Assembly: GCA_947492475.1 (NCBI GenBank) | Contig: CANLNM010000005.1 | Location: 124,001-188,000 of the forward strand | Length of the DNA stretch: 64,000 bases | From: an uncultured Paracoccaceae bacterium | GTDB lineage: Bacteria > Pseudomonadota > Alphaproteobacteria > Rhodobacterales > Rhodobacteraceae | Direction: 5' to 3' | Part shown: positions 27,966 to 37,087 of the stretch, piece by piece | How the letters are laid out: each line of letters opens with the position of its first letter | Numbering within the stretch: the stretch's first letter is position 1 | Notes under the pieces: generated by a model | Seen by the model: the letters and a program-made list of their open reading frames with translations, nothing else | Told to the model about the DNA's origin: nothing | The model's database searches: none | Made by a program: the position numbers and the translations under genes

Positions 27966-29051
27966 TCAGATGCCAGATTTAATCGCCGTCCACATACGGG
28001 TTACAACACGCTGCACACGAGGCGGGTATGGCGTTGTAATGTATAGGTTTTCAATCGTTGTCTCATCTGGATAGATGGCTGTGTCACCAATCACATCTTC
28101 GACCAGAAACTCTTGGCTCGCGAGGTTCCCGTTGGCGTAATAAACATAGTTTGACGCTGCCGCCATGTTCTGGGCATCCAGAATAAAGTTCAGAAAGGCA
28201 TGCGCGCCCTCTGGGTTCGGGGAATCTGCGGGGATGGCCATTTGGTCAAACCACATCAGCGCGCCTTCGGACGGGGCGTAATAGGCGATTTCGACGCCAT
28301 TATCTGCTTCCCATGCGCGGTCACGGGCCTGCAGCACATCACCGGACCACCCCACCGCGACACAAATATCGCCATTGGCCAGCGCCGTGATATATTCAGA
28401 GCTGTGGAATTTCGCCACGTGTGGGGCCAGCCCTGCCAGAACCGGTTCCGCCAGCGCGATCACTTCCGGGTCGTGGCTGTCTGGGTTTTCCCCCAAATAG
28501 GCCAACGCCGCTGGGATCAGTTCGGTTGGCGCGTCCAAAACATAAATGCCGCATTCGGCCAGTTTTTCCGCATTTGCCGGATCAAAAATCAGTGCCAGAC
28601 TGTCAACGGGCGCATCTTGTCCCAGGATGTCGGTGACCATAGTTTCGTTAATGCCAAGCCCCGTCGTGCCCCACATATAGTTAATAGAATAGGCGTTGCC
28701 GGGGTCATAGGCTTCGGTGCGGGCTTGGATCACGTCCCACAGATTGCCCGAGTTGGACAATTTATCCGTTTGCAGCGGCATGAATACGCCAGCCTGAATT
28801 TGCCGCTGTAAAAACGATCCTGTCGGGACAACCACATCATAGCCCGATGACCCGGCCAGCAATTTGGTTTCCAGCACTTCATTGCTGTCAAACACATCGT
28901 AAATCAGCTCATAGCCGGTTTCTTGCTCAAACTTTTCCAACAACTCTTCGTCGATATAATCCGACCAATTGTAAACACGGACTTCTTCGGCGGATACGGC
29001 CACGGCAGCAAGCGAAGTCGCAAGCGCGATGGCAGGAACGCGGGTCAACAT
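27966..29051 (-). CDS. Polyamine ABC transporter substrate-binding protein (PotF/PotD-like)
   Basis: A 361-residue periplasmic binding protein. The signal peptide (MLTRVPAIALATSLAAVAVSA) leads into EEVRVYNWSDYIDEELLEKF, the diagnostic PotD/PotF opening. Other family stretches: GYDVVVPTGSFLQRQIQAG, YSINYMWGTTGLGIN, CVAVGWSGDVLQA and FDQMAIPADSPNPEGAH. It binds putrescine or spermidine. It is the first gene of the minus-strand operon, divergent from the GntR gene with a 158-bp gap holding a palindrome. Confidence 0.94.
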   Translation of the reverse strand: MLTRVPAIALATSLAAVAVSAEEVRVYNWSDYIDEELLEKFEQETGYELIYDVFDSNEVLETKLLAGSSGYDVVVPTGSFLQRQIQAGVFMPLQTDKLSNSGNLWDVIQARTEAYDPGNAYSINYMWGTTGLGINETMVTDILGQDAPVDSLALIFDPANAEKLAECGIYVLDAPTELIPAALAYLGENPDSHDPEVIALAEPVLAGLAPHVAKFHSSEYITALANGDICVAVGWSGDVLQARDRAWEADNGVEIAYYAPSEGALMWFDQMAIPADSPNPEGAHAFLNFILDAQNMAAASNYVYYANGNLASQEFLVEDVIGDTAIYPDETTIENLYITTPYPPRVQRVVTRMWTAIKSGI

Positions 29052-29093
29052 AGTCGTATTCTCCCTGAGTGGTTTTATCTTGTATTATTGCCG

Positions 29094-29109
29094 AAATATT
29101 TGATCAAAT
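29094..29109. promoter_or_regulatory. Candidate operator 1 of the GntR/FCD regulator
   Basis: AAATATTTGATCAAAT contains the perfect 12-bp palindrome ATTTGATCAAAT (29098-29109). It sits in the divergent gap between the binding-protein gene and the GntR gene. The first 13 bases (AAATATTTGATCA) occur again, exactly, at 29872. A GntR-family binding site is inferred from position and symmetry. Confidence 0.6.
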
Positions 29110-29209
29110 CTTGATTCGTCGCAAGACATTTCTAATATCAGGACAAAGTGGGCTATGATTATTCCCAATAATGCCTACAGATTAGACAGCGCCAAAGGAG
29201 AAACGATCA

Positions 29210-29845
29210 GTGAATGAACAAAGCTCAAAGACACCAGAGCATCAGGCCATATATGACCGGTTGCGTCACATGATCTTGTTCGGAGAAGTGCTTCCGGGTC
29301 AGGCACTTACGATCCTTGGGCTAAAAACAATGTTGGGGGCGGGCATGACCCCTGTGCGCGAAGCAATCCGCCGGCTGACCGCAGAAGGCGCGTTAGAAGC
29401 GCTGGGGAATCGCCGCATTTGCGTGCCCAACGTGACCCAGGAAACGCTCAATCAGATTTATTTTGCACGCTTGGCGATTGAACCACGTCTGGGCGAATTG
29501 GCCGTGGCCAACATCACCAAAGACCAGCTGAAAACCCTCGCCAAACTGGACGAACAGGTGGATGCAGCGATTTCTGCAGGCGATATTAATGGCTATCTCG
29601 CAGGCAATTATCGGTTTCATTTTACCTTGTATGACGCGGCAAACGCCCCTGTTTTGCGCAATATTGCCAGCTCTCTTTGGCTGCAATTGGGACCGTCTTT
29701 GCGTGTGGTTTCAGGGCGATACGGCACGCAAAACCTGCCTGATGAACACAAAGACGCCCTTTCCGCGCTAAAGGCCAAAGACGGCGCAGGCGTCGCACGC
29801 GCCATCGAAGCCGATATTCGCCAAGGCCTGTCCCTAATGCGGTGA
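29210..29845 (+). CDS. GntR-family transcriptional regulator with FCD domain
   Basis: A 211-residue regulator. The N-terminal winged helix (about residues 10-75) has MTPVREAIRRLTAEGALEAL, the GntR recognition region. The C-terminal all-helical FCD domain has metal/ligand residues in NYRFHFTLYDAAN and DEHKDALSAL. The start is GTG at 29210 behind AAAGGAGAAAC. It sits between the divergent transporter operon and the catabolic genes, so it probably controls both. Near-identical palindromes lie before and after it. The ligand could be putrescine or a gamma-glutamyl derivative (inference). Confidence 0.9.
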   Translation: MNEQSSKTPEHQAIYDRLRHMILFGEVLPGQALTILGLKTMLGAGMTPVREAIRRLTAEGALEALGNRRICVPNVTQETLNQIYFARLAIEPRLGELAVANITKDQLKTLAKLDEQVDAAISAGDINGYLAGNYRFHFTLYDAANAPVLRNIASSLWLQLGPSLRVVSGRYGTQNLPDEHKDALSALKAKDGAGVARAIEADIRQGLSLMR

Positions 29846-29871
29846 TAAGAATACTGGTTGTTGACTGGCTT

Positions 29872-29887
29872 AAATATTTGATCATAT
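29872..29887. promoter_or_regulatory. Candidate operator 2 of the GntR/FCD regulator
   Basis: AAATATTTGATCATAT shares its first 13 bases with the site at 29094 and is nearly palindromic (ATTTGATCATAT). It lies 27 bp after the GntR stop and 62 bp before the second PuuA-like gene, so it could be the operator of the catabolic operon. Confidence 0.6.
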
Positions 29888-29948
29888 TCTGACATCAACG
29901 ACGACCCTTCCCCGGGATTCCCCCGATGCGGAGGATGCGTTTGTCGCG

Positions 29949-31352
29949 ATGTGGAACAATCCTATGGCACAGGCCAAGAAACCCAAAGTCCGCGGCAATT
30001 GGGCCGAAACCCTACCCGAAGCGTTTCTGGATCATATCGAAGGCCGGCGTCTGGAAGAGGTCGAAACCATCATTCCCGATCTGGTTGGCATGTCACGCGG
30101 CAAGGCAATGCCGGCCTATAAATTCCAGCCCGACGAAACGTTCTATTTGCCGATCTCACTGTTCTATCAAACCGTGTCGGGTGAATATGTGGACATGGAT
30201 ATCGAAAACCAATGGTTGGAAAAAGACGTGGTTTTGGTGCCGGATATGTCCACCGCTACGGCTGTACCTTGGGCGGATGACGCCACGGTTCAGATCATCT
30301 GTGACATGCAAACCCGCGATGGCGCCCCCTTGGCGATCGCGCCGCGCAACGTGTTACGCAAGGTGCTGGCGCTTTATGCGGAAAAAGGCTGGAAACCGAT
30401 TGTCGCGCCTGAATTGGAATTCTACCTGACCAAACCCAACACAGACCCCAAAGACCCGATTGAGCCGCCATTGGGCCGCACGGGGCGCAAAGGCGCGTCT
30501 CGCCAGGTTTATTCCATGGCTGCGGTCGACGAATACGGCTCTGTGATTGATACGATTTACGATTACGCCGAGGCCCAAGGCCTGCAGATCGACACAGTGA
30601 TTCAAGAAGGCGGTGCCGGACAGATTGAGATCAACTTGCTGCACAGTGACCCGCTAAAACTGGCGGATCAGGTGTTTTATTTCAAACGCACCATTCGCGA
30701 AGCGGCGCTGGCAAACGGGGTGTTTGCGACCTTTATGGCCAAACCCATCCGCGACGAACCCGGCAGCGCCATGCATCTGCACCAATCCATTGTGGATGTG
30801 GAAACCGGCAAAAACATCTTTTCAGATGCGGACGGAAACCCCACGGACACATTCCACCATTTCATTGGTGGCTCGCAGAAATACACCATGCAGACTGTGC
30901 CGTTGTTGGCCCCATATGTGAATTCTTATCGCCGTCTGACCCCCGAAGGTCAGTCCGCGCCGTCCAATCTGGAATGGGCGCGTGATAATCGCACCACCGG
31001 CCTGCGCATTCCACATTCTACGGCGGAATCCCTGCGCGTCGAAAACCGCGTCATCGGCATGGATTGCAACCCTTATCTGGCCATCGCGGCGTCGTTGGCC
31101 TGCGGGTATCTGGGCATGATCAACAAAATCCAGCCCCGCCCCGCCGTCACGGTGGAGGTCTGGGAAACCGCAGATGGCCTGCCCGGTTCGTTGCGCGAAG
31201 CGCTGGACCTGTTCGACAATGCCACCGAAATTCGCGCCATTCTGGGCGAAGAATTCTGCCAGCTCTATTCGGACATCAAATGGGCCGAAAACGAAGAATA
31301 CCAACGCGAAATTTCGCCATGGGAACGTCAGCACCTGCTGCTGAACGCCTGA
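29949..31352 (+). CDS. Glutamine-synthetase-like ligase, probable gamma-glutamylpolyamine synthetase (second copy)
   Basis: A 467-residue GS-I-superfamily protein, a second PuuA-like enzyme in the locus. Catalytic stretches: PELEFYLTKPN, EGGAGQIEINLLHSDP, FMAKPIRDEPGSAMHLHQS, RRLTPEGQSAPSNLEWARDN and VENRVIGMDCNPYLAIAASLA. No adenylylation motif. It is only distantly similar to the copy at 23689, so the two may favour different amines. The ATG at 29949 has GAGGA 13 bp upstream, a long spacing; ATG at 29964 is an alternative. It leads an operon with the aminotransferase and the oxidase. Confidence 0.85.
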   Translation: MWNNPMAQAKKPKVRGNWAETLPEAFLDHIEGRRLEEVETIIPDLVGMSRGKAMPAYKFQPDETFYLPISLFYQTVSGEYVDMDIENQWLEKDVVLVPDMSTATAVPWADDATVQIICDMQTRDGAPLAIAPRNVLRKVLALYAEKGWKPIVAPELEFYLTKPNTDPKDPIEPPLGRTGRKGASRQVYSMAAVDEYGSVIDTIYDYAEAQGLQIDTVIQEGGAGQIEINLLHSDPLKLADQVFYFKRTIREAALANGVFATFMAKPIRDEPGSAMHLHQSIVDVETGKNIFSDADGNPTDTFHHFIGGSQKYTMQTVPLLAPYVNSYRRLTPEGQSAPSNLEWARDNRTTGLRIPHSTAESLRVENRVIGMDCNPYLAIAASLACGYLGMINKIQPRPAVTVEVWETADGLPGSLREALDLFDNATEIRAILGEEFCQLYSDIKWAENEEYQREISPWERQHLLLNA

Positions 31353-31371
31353 TCGCGCAAAGGATAAACCA

Positions 31372-32766
31372 ATGAATATGATTTCAAACCACATGCCAAC
31401 AGAAGAATTGCAAGCGCTGGATGCAGCCCATCACATGCATCCCTTCACGGCCAATGGCGAATTGGCAACCAAAGGTGCGCGCGTGATCACCCGTGCCAAT
31501 GGCGTGCATCTGACCGACAGCCAAGGCAATCAAATCTTGGACGGTATGTCAGGATTGTGGTGCGTTAATATCGGCTATGGCCGCGATGAACTGGCCGATG
31601 TGGCCGCGCGTCAAATGCGTGAATTGCCCTATTACAACACGTTCTTTCAGACCACTCATGTGCCGGTCATCGCCCTATCTGCGCAGATTGCGGAACTGAC
31701 GCCCGGTGATCTGAACAACGTGTTTTACGCCGGGTCCGGATCAGAGGCCAACGACACAAATATCCGGCTGGTGCGCCATTATTGGGCGATGAAAGGCCAT
31801 ACCGAAAAGAACGTCATCATTTCACGTCATAATGCCTATCACGGGTCCACATTGGGGGGGACCAGCCTAGGCGGGATGCCTGGCATGCATGCACAGGGCG
31901 GCCCGATGGTCGGTGGTATTCACCATATCAACCAACCCAATTGGTGGTCCGAAGGCGGCGACATGTCCCCCGAGGAATTCGGGTTGGCGCGCGCCCAAGA
32001 ATTGGAGCAAGCCATTCTGGAATTGGGTGAAAACCGGGTTGCGGCCTTTATTGCTGAACCCGTTCAGGGCGCGGGCGGCGTGATCGTTGCACCGGACACC
32101 TATTGGCCCGAAATTCAACGGATTTGCGATAAATATGACATCCTGTTGATCGCCGACGAAGTGATCTGCGGCTTTGGGCGCACGGGCAATTGGTTTGGAT
32201 CGCAGACCATGGGCATCCGTCCTGACATCATGACCATCGCCAAAGGCCTGTCATCGGGCTATGCGCCGATCGGCGGGTCGATTGTGTCGGACGACATTGC
32301 CAGTGTGATTGCCCAAGGCGAATTTAACCACGGTTACACCTATTCGGGTCACCCCGTGGCCTGTGCCGTGGCCATGGAAAACCTGCGCATCATGCAAGAA
32401 GAAAACATCGTCGAACATGCACGTGATGTGGCCGCACCTTATCTAAAAGAAAAATGGGAAACGTTGGCCGATCACCCAATGGTAGGAGAGGCCAAAATCG
32501 TCGGGCTCATGGCGTCCGTCGCATTGACCCCGGACAAAGCCAACCGCGCGGCGTTCGCCTCAGAGGCGGGCACAATTGGGTTCATGTGTCGCGAACGCAG
32601 CTTTGCCAATAATCTGATCATGCGCCATGTCGGCGATCGGATGGTGATTGCGCCGCCATTGGTGATCACGCCCGACGAAATCGACGTGATGATGGACCGC
32701 GCGGTTCAATCGCTGGACGAAGCCCACAAAGCCGTCAAAGACGCCGGATTGTTTGTGTCGGCCTAA
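31372..32766 (+). CDS. Class III aminotransferase, probable putrescine:pyruvate transaminase (SpuC-like)
   Basis: A 464-residue PLP enzyme. The PLP lysine is Lys291 in TIAKGLSSGYAPIGG; the cofactor site also shows GSGSEANDTNIRLVRHYW and DEVICGFGRTGNWFGS. MSGLWCVNIGYGRDELADVA and YYNTFFQTTHVP are typical of the pyruvate-dependent putrescine or beta-alanine group. It would turn putrescine into 4-aminobutanal with pyruvate as acceptor. The ATG follows AAAGGATAAACC, 19 bp after the ligase gene. Omega-amino acid:pyruvate transaminase is the alternative. Confidence 0.87.
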   Translation: MNMISNHMPTEELQALDAAHHMHPFTANGELATKGARVITRANGVHLTDSQGNQILDGMSGLWCVNIGYGRDELADVAARQMRELPYYNTFFQTTHVPVIALSAQIAELTPGDLNNVFYAGSGSEANDTNIRLVRHYWAMKGHTEKNVIISRHNAYHGSTLGGTSLGGMPGMHAQGGPMVGGIHHINQPNWWSEGGDMSPEEFGLARAQELEQAILELGENRVAAFIAEPVQGAGGVIVAPDTYWPEIQRICDKYDILLIADEVICGFGRTGNWFGSQTMGIRPDIMTIAKGLSSGYAPIGGSIVSDDIASVIAQGEFNHGYTYSGHPVACAVAMENLRIMQEENIVEHARDVAAPYLKEKWETLADHPMVGEAKIVGLMASVALTPDKANRAAFASEAGTIGFMCRERSFANNLIMRHVGDRMVIAPPLVITPDEIDVMMDRAVQSLDEAHKAVKDAGLFVSA

Positions 32767-32777
32767 AGGATGATCCA

Positions 32778-34079
32778 ATGGATCTGTTAACCGCCAATGA
32801 TGTGCCGGGGGAATATCCCCCGTCCTACTACGCCGCCAATGCCACAACTTTGCCCCCGTTCCCGACGGCGGCTGGGGCGTTGCGGTGTGATGTCTGCGTC
32901 ATCGGCGGGGGGTTTACCGGGCTTTCCTCGGCGCTGCATCTGGCCCAACGTGGCTATGACGTCATTCTAGTCGAAGCCTCCCGTATCGGGTCCGGCGCAT
33001 CCGGGCGCAATGGCGGTCAGGTCGGTCAGGGCCAGCGACAGGAACAGGACGTATTAGAGGACATGCTGGGGCGTGATCACGCCCGCGCGCTGTGGACCAT
33101 CGCCAATCAATCCGTTGATCTGGTGCGTGATTTATCGAAATCAGAACTGGTCCACGCGGATTTTCATCCCGGCATCATTCACGCCGCCCACCGCGAACGT
33201 TATGTTCCTGATTATCACGCTTATGTAGAAAAGCTGCACCGCGACTACGGATACAATCAAATTAGCACACTAAACCGCCATGAATTACGGGAATTCGTCA
33301 ATTCACCGTCCTATTATGGCGGCACATTGGATTTGGGTGCAGGGCATATTGATCCGTTGCAATTTGCACTTGGATTGGCGCGGATGGCACAACAAGCAGG
33401 CGTGCGTCTGTTTGAAAATACGCGCGTGACCCAGATCGTCGAAGGCACCCCCGCCAAAATCATCACCCAAAACGCTGATATCACATCCGATCATGTGGTT
33501 CTGGGGTGCAATGGATATCTGGGGGATCTCATGCCGCGCGTCGCGGCCCGGGTCATGCCGATCAACAACTTTGTCGTGGCCACAGCCCCCATGCATCCCG
33601 ATCAACAAGAACAGATTATCAAACACAATTACGCCGTCGCAGACAGCAAATTTGTGGTGAATTATTTCCGGTTCTCTATCGATCATCGTCTGATCTTTGG
33701 CGGCACCGAAAGTTACGGCTACAAATTCCCGCATGACATCGCAAAAAATGTCCGCAAACCTTTGGCCGAGATTTTTCCGCAATTGGCTGATGCAGACATC
33801 ACCCATGCTTGGGGTGGCACGTTGGGCATCACCATGAACCGCATGCCGCATTTTGAACGGATCGCTGGCAATATCCTAAGCCTGTCTGGCTATTCCGGGC
33901 ATGGCGTGGCCATGGCGACCCTTGCAGGCCAGATCGCCGCAGAAACAATTGCCGGTCAGGCCGAACGGTTTGATCTGATGGCAGATGTACCCACCCATCG
34001 GTTCCCCGGCGGACGGCATTTGCGATCGCCTTTGTTGGTGTTGGCCATGCTTTGGTATTCTCTGCGCGACCGGCTGTGA
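32778..34079 (+). CDS. FAD-dependent oxidoreductase, probable gamma-glutamylputrescine oxidase (PuuB-like)
   Basis: A 433-residue DAO-family flavoprotein. The dinucleotide site VCVIGGGFTGLSSALHLAQRG lies near residue 37 and is followed by the GSGASGRNGGQVGQGQ loop typical of PuuB-type oxidases. The C-terminal FAD contact is LSLSGYSGHGVAMATLAGQ. It would oxidise gamma-glutamylputrescine to the aldehyde, releasing H2O2 and ammonia. The ATG follows AAAGGATGATCC, 11 bp after the aminotransferase. PuuC- and PuuD-like genes are not seen nearby. Confidence 0.87.
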   Translation: MDLLTANDVPGEYPPSYYAANATTLPPFPTAAGALRCDVCVIGGGFTGLSSALHLAQRGYDVILVEASRIGSGASGRNGGQVGQGQRQEQDVLEDMLGRDHARALWTIANQSVDLVRDLSKSELVHADFHPGIIHAAHRERYVPDYHAYVEKLHRDYGYNQISTLNRHELREFVNSPSYYGGTLDLGAGHIDPLQFALGLARMAQQAGVRLFENTRVTQIVEGTPAKIITQNADITSDHVVLGCNGYLGDLMPRVAARVMPINNFVVATAPMHPDQQEQIIKHNYAVADSKFVVNYFRFSIDHRLIFGGTESYGYKFPHDIAKNVRKPLAEIFPQLADADITHAWGGTLGITMNRMPHFERIAGNILSLSGYSGHGVAMATLAGQIAAETIAGQAERFDLMADVPTHRFPGGRHLRSPLLVLAMLWYSLRDRL

Positions 34080-34160
34080 CGCCTGCCCGCCCCTAGAACA
34101 CCTGTCACGCGGCACAATGTTGCGCTACACGGGGGCCACAGACAGCCAATCGGAGCCCCC

Positions 34161-35033
34161 ATGACCCGCATTATTTCGTCCCTCGCCGAAGTTACCGACC
34201 AATATGACGCCGCTTATGTGGATCTTTGGGGCTGCGTGCATAATGGCATCATCGCCCACCAAGACGCCGTCGAGGCCCTGCGCGCCTTTCGTGCGGCTGG
34301 CAAAGTTGTGGTGCTGGTGACCAATTCACCCCGCCCCCGCGCCAATGTGGAACCGCAATTGCGTGAATTTCAGGTTCCCGAAGATTGCTGGGACACCATC
34401 GCCACCTCCGGCGACAGCGCGCGGTCGGCGATGTTTCAGGGGGCGGTTGGCCAAAAAGTCTGGTTTGTCGGGCAACCACATGAGGCCGCGTTTTTTGAAC
34501 CGTTGAACCTGTTGGACCAACCACTGAACGTGCAAACGGTTCCGTTGGAAGAGGCCGAAGGCATCGTGTGCTGCGGCCCTGAAAATCCAGAAGCCGACCC
34601 CGCTGAATATCGTGCACAGTTTTTATACGCCAAACAAAAAGGGCTGAAACTGCTCTGCGCCAATCCGGATATTGTTGTGGATCGCGGTGAAACACGTGAA
34701 TGGTGCGCCGGCGCATTGGCCGCGCTTTACACGGAAATGGGGGGCGAAAGCCTGTATTTTGGCAAACCGCATCCGCCCATTTACGATCTGGCCGCGCGCC
34801 GCCTAATGGCCACCGGTTTGGCACCCGCCAACCCACGGATTCTGGCCATCGGCGATGGGATTCGCACAGACATCCTTGGGGCGCTTGGGGATGACATTGA
34901 TAGCTTGTTTATCACCGGCGGGCTGGCAGCCAAAGAAACCAAAACCACCCACCAACCTGATGAAAATGCGCTTAATGCATTCATTGAAAACGAAAAAATT
35001 ACGCCAACCTATGCGATTGGCCAGTTAAGATAG
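34161..35033 (+). CDS. HAD-superfamily class IIA hydrolase (TIGR01459-like)
   Basis: A 290-residue phosphatase-type protein related to NagD. The HAD motif I region is AYVDLWGCVHNG, with the nucleophile Asp; motif II is VLVTNSPRP; the C-terminal motif is LAIGDGIRTDILGALGDDID. The family is common in alphaproteobacteria and its substrate is not established. The ATG follows CGGAGCCCCC. It stands 81 bp after the oxidase gene and is probably a separate unit. Confidence 0.85.
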   Translation: MTRIISSLAEVTDQYDAAYVDLWGCVHNGIIAHQDAVEALRAFRAAGKVVVLVTNSPRPRANVEPQLREFQVPEDCWDTIATSGDSARSAMFQGAVGQKVWFVGQPHEAAFFEPLNLLDQPLNVQTVPLEEAEGIVCCGPENPEADPAEYRAQFLYAKQKGLKLLCANPDIVVDRGETREWCAGALAALYTEMGGESLYFGKPHPPIYDLAARRLMATGLAPANPRILAIGDGIRTDILGALGDDIDSLFITGGLAAKETKTTHQPDENALNAFIENEKITPTYAIGQLR

Positions 35034-35126
35034 TCAAAGAAGGGGCTTGATTTTTCTGCAACTGCAAAGTAATTATGTTGCCAATGACACCCATTATTGG
35101 ACCATTTGTTACTCATGGAGCGCAAA

Positions 35127-35570
35127 ATGCTGGATAATCAGCCCCGCGGCACGATCTGTATCGAAGATCTGGAAATTGGCATGGTGCGCAGCCTGTCAAA
35201 GGTCATCACCGATCAAGACATTGAAATGTTCGCCGAGGTGTCCACCGACCGCAATCCTGTGCATCTGGACGATGATTACGCGCAGGACACGATCTTTGAG
35301 GGGCGGATCGCCCATGGGATGCTGACCGCCGGGTTGGTGTCTGCGGTCATTGGCGAACAATTGCCCGGCCATGGGACCGTTTATCTAGGTCAAAACCTGA
35401 AATTTCTGGCCCCTGTACGCCCCGGCGACATGGTTCTGGCCGAAGTCGAAGTGATGGATATCGACCATTCCAAACGCCGGGTCAAATTGGACACACGGTG
35501 TCTGGTGAATGGCAAAAAGGTTCTGATGGGCGAGGCAAACGTTCTGGCGCCGTCGCGTAAATTCGATTGA
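35127..35570 (+). CDS. MaoC-like dehydratase / (R)-specific enoyl-CoA hydratase
   Basis: A 147-residue hot-dog-fold protein. The hydratase motif is FAEVSTDRNPVHLDDDYAQDT, with the catalytic Asp and His, followed by GRIAHGMLTAGL and FLAPVRPGD. This pattern fits PhaJ-like enzymes that hydrate trans-2-enoyl-CoA. The ATG at 35127 follows GGAGCGCAAA; an ATG 30 bp upstream is less well supported. A strong terminator follows the stop. Confidence 0.88.
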   Translation: MLDNQPRGTICIEDLEIGMVRSLSKVITDQDIEMFAEVSTDRNPVHLDDDYAQDTIFEGRIAHGMLTAGLVSAVIGEQLPGHGTVYLGQNLKFLAPVRPGDMVLAEVEVMDIDHSKRRVKLDTRCLVNGKKVLMGEANVLAPSRKFD

Positions 35571-35583
35571 TCCACGCCAACCG

Positions 35584-35617
35584 GTCCCGGAAAATCTGAA
35601 CGTTTCCGGGACGTTTT
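35584..35617 (+). terminator. Rho-independent terminator of the MaoC-like gene
   Basis: A perfect 10-bp stem (GTCCCGGAAA / TTTCCGGGAC) with a 9-base loop begins 14 bp after the stop and is followed by gTTTTc. Confidence 0.75.
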
Positions 35618-35679
35618 CTAACAACAGAAAACGGCGACGTCTGCGAATGCTTGCAAGTGGTTTGCAGGACAGATAGGGC

Positions 35680-36624
35680 ATGAGAATGCGCATCATCCGA
35701 GACACCGAATTCGTGCCCGCTGACATCCGCGGAGCTGTTGCAGCCATCGGCAATTTCGATGGTGTGCATCTGGGCCATATCGCCGTGATTGAAACCACCC
35801 GGAAAACGGCTGATGCTTTGCAGGCACCGCTGGGGATCATGACGTTTGAGCCGCATCCGCGACAGGTGTTTCAACCCAACGGTCCGGCCTTTCGGTTAAT
35901 GAATGCTGCAGCCAAGGCGCATCGTCTGGAAAAACTGAAGGTGGATCACCTTTATGAACTGCCGTTCACGCCTGCGCTCTCTTCGTTGAGCCCTAGGGAA
36001 TTTGCCGAAGAGATCATCGTCAAACGGCTAGGCCTGGCGCATGTGGTTGTAGGCGAAGACTTCTTCTTTGGGGCGAAACGCGCCGGAAAAGCGGCGGATT
36101 TGCAAGAATTCGGCGTTGAAATGGGATTTGGCGTGACGGTTGTGCCGCTGGTTTCGATTGGCGACGAAGAGGCTTCTTCGACCGCGATCCGCAAAGCGTT
36201 GGGCGAAGGCCGCCCACATGATGCCGCGGATATGTTGGGCCATTGGCATCGCATTGACGGCGTCGTCATCCAAGGTGATCAACGGGGGCGCGAATTGGGG
36301 TTTCCGACCGCGAACATGTCCATCGATGACCTGCACCCGCCGCGTTTTGGCGTTTATGCCGTGTTGATCGACGTGCTGACCGGGCCACATGCGGGCAATT
36401 ACCATGGGGCCGCATCCATTGGGGAACGTCCGACATTTGGGATAAACCACCCCAATTGCGAAACCTACATCTTTGATTTCAAAGGCGATCTATACGGGGC
36501 TGACATTTCTGTGGCACTGGTTGAATATCTGCGTCCAGAGCTGAAGTTTGACGGGTTGGATGCCCTGATCACCAAAATGCACGCTGATTGCGACCAAGCG
36601 CGTGAGATCCTGAAAAATGTCTGA
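35680..36624 (+). CDS. ribF: Bifunctional riboflavin kinase / FAD synthetase
   Basis: A 314-residue cytoplasmic enzyme that makes FMN and FAD from riboflavin. The N-terminal FAD-synthetase part has AIGNFDGVHLGH (nucleotidyl-transferase HxGH-like motif) and VVGEDFFFGAKRAG. The C-terminal kinase part has RGRELGFPTANM and SIGERPTFG. Length is normal. It overlaps the YcgN-like gene by 8 bp, so the two are translationally coupled. Confidence 0.95.
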   Translation: MRMRIIRDTEFVPADIRGAVAAIGNFDGVHLGHIAVIETTRKTADALQAPLGIMTFEPHPRQVFQPNGPAFRLMNAAAKAHRLEKLKVDHLYELPFTPALSSLSPREFAEEIIVKRLGLAHVVVGEDFFFGAKRAGKAADLQEFGVEMGFGVTVVPLVSIGDEEASSTAIRKALGEGRPHDAADMLGHWHRIDGVVIQGDQRGRELGFPTANMSIDDLHPPRFGVYAVLIDVLTGPHAGNYHGAASIGERPTFGINHPNCETYIFDFKGDLYGADISVALVEYLRPELKFDGLDALITKMHADCDQAREILKNV

Positions 36625-37087
36625 TCCCATCGACAGAACCGGCCTGCGGGATCAGTTCTGGAACACCGTTCCGATGACCAAAATGACGGACAAAGAATGG
36701 GAAGCCCTGTGTGACGGCTGTGGCAAATGCTGCCTGAACAAATTGGAAGACGAAGAGAGCGGCGAAGTGGTTTTGACCCGTGTCGCCTGCCGATTGTTGG
36801 ATGACGCGACGTGTCATTGCGCGCAATACGACATCCGCCACCAATTTGTGCCCGATTGCATCCGCCTGACCCCGCAATCCATCCCGGACCACCTATATTG
36901 GCTGCCCCAGACCTGTGCCTATCGTTTGGTGCATGAGGGACGCGATCTGTTCCACTGGCATCCGCTGATATCCGGCAACATGCAAAGCGTGCATGCGGCA
37001 GGCGTGTCCGCCCAAGGGTTAACCGTATCTGAATTCGACATTCACGAAGATGAATGGGAAGACCACCTGATCGAGGAACCAACCTGA
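36617..37087 (+). CDS. YcgN-family cysteine-cluster protein
   Basis: A 156-residue soluble protein of the UPF0260/YcgN family. Conserved cysteines appear in LCDGCGKCCLNK, RVACRLLDDATCHCAQY, VPDCIRL and QTCAYRL. They probably bind zinc or an iron-sulfur cluster; the role is unknown. The start lies inside the end of ribF, and its stop TGA overlaps the ATG of the threonine aldolase gene, so three genes are packed as one unit. Confidence 0.9.
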   Translation: MSDPIDRTGLRDQFWNTVPMTKMTDKEWEALCDGCGKCCLNKLEDEESGEVVLTRVACRLLDDATCHCAQYDIRHQFVPDCIRLTPQSIPDHLYWLPQTCAYRLVHEGRDLFHWHPLISGNMQSVHAAGVSAQGLTVSEFDIHEDEWEDHLIEEPT

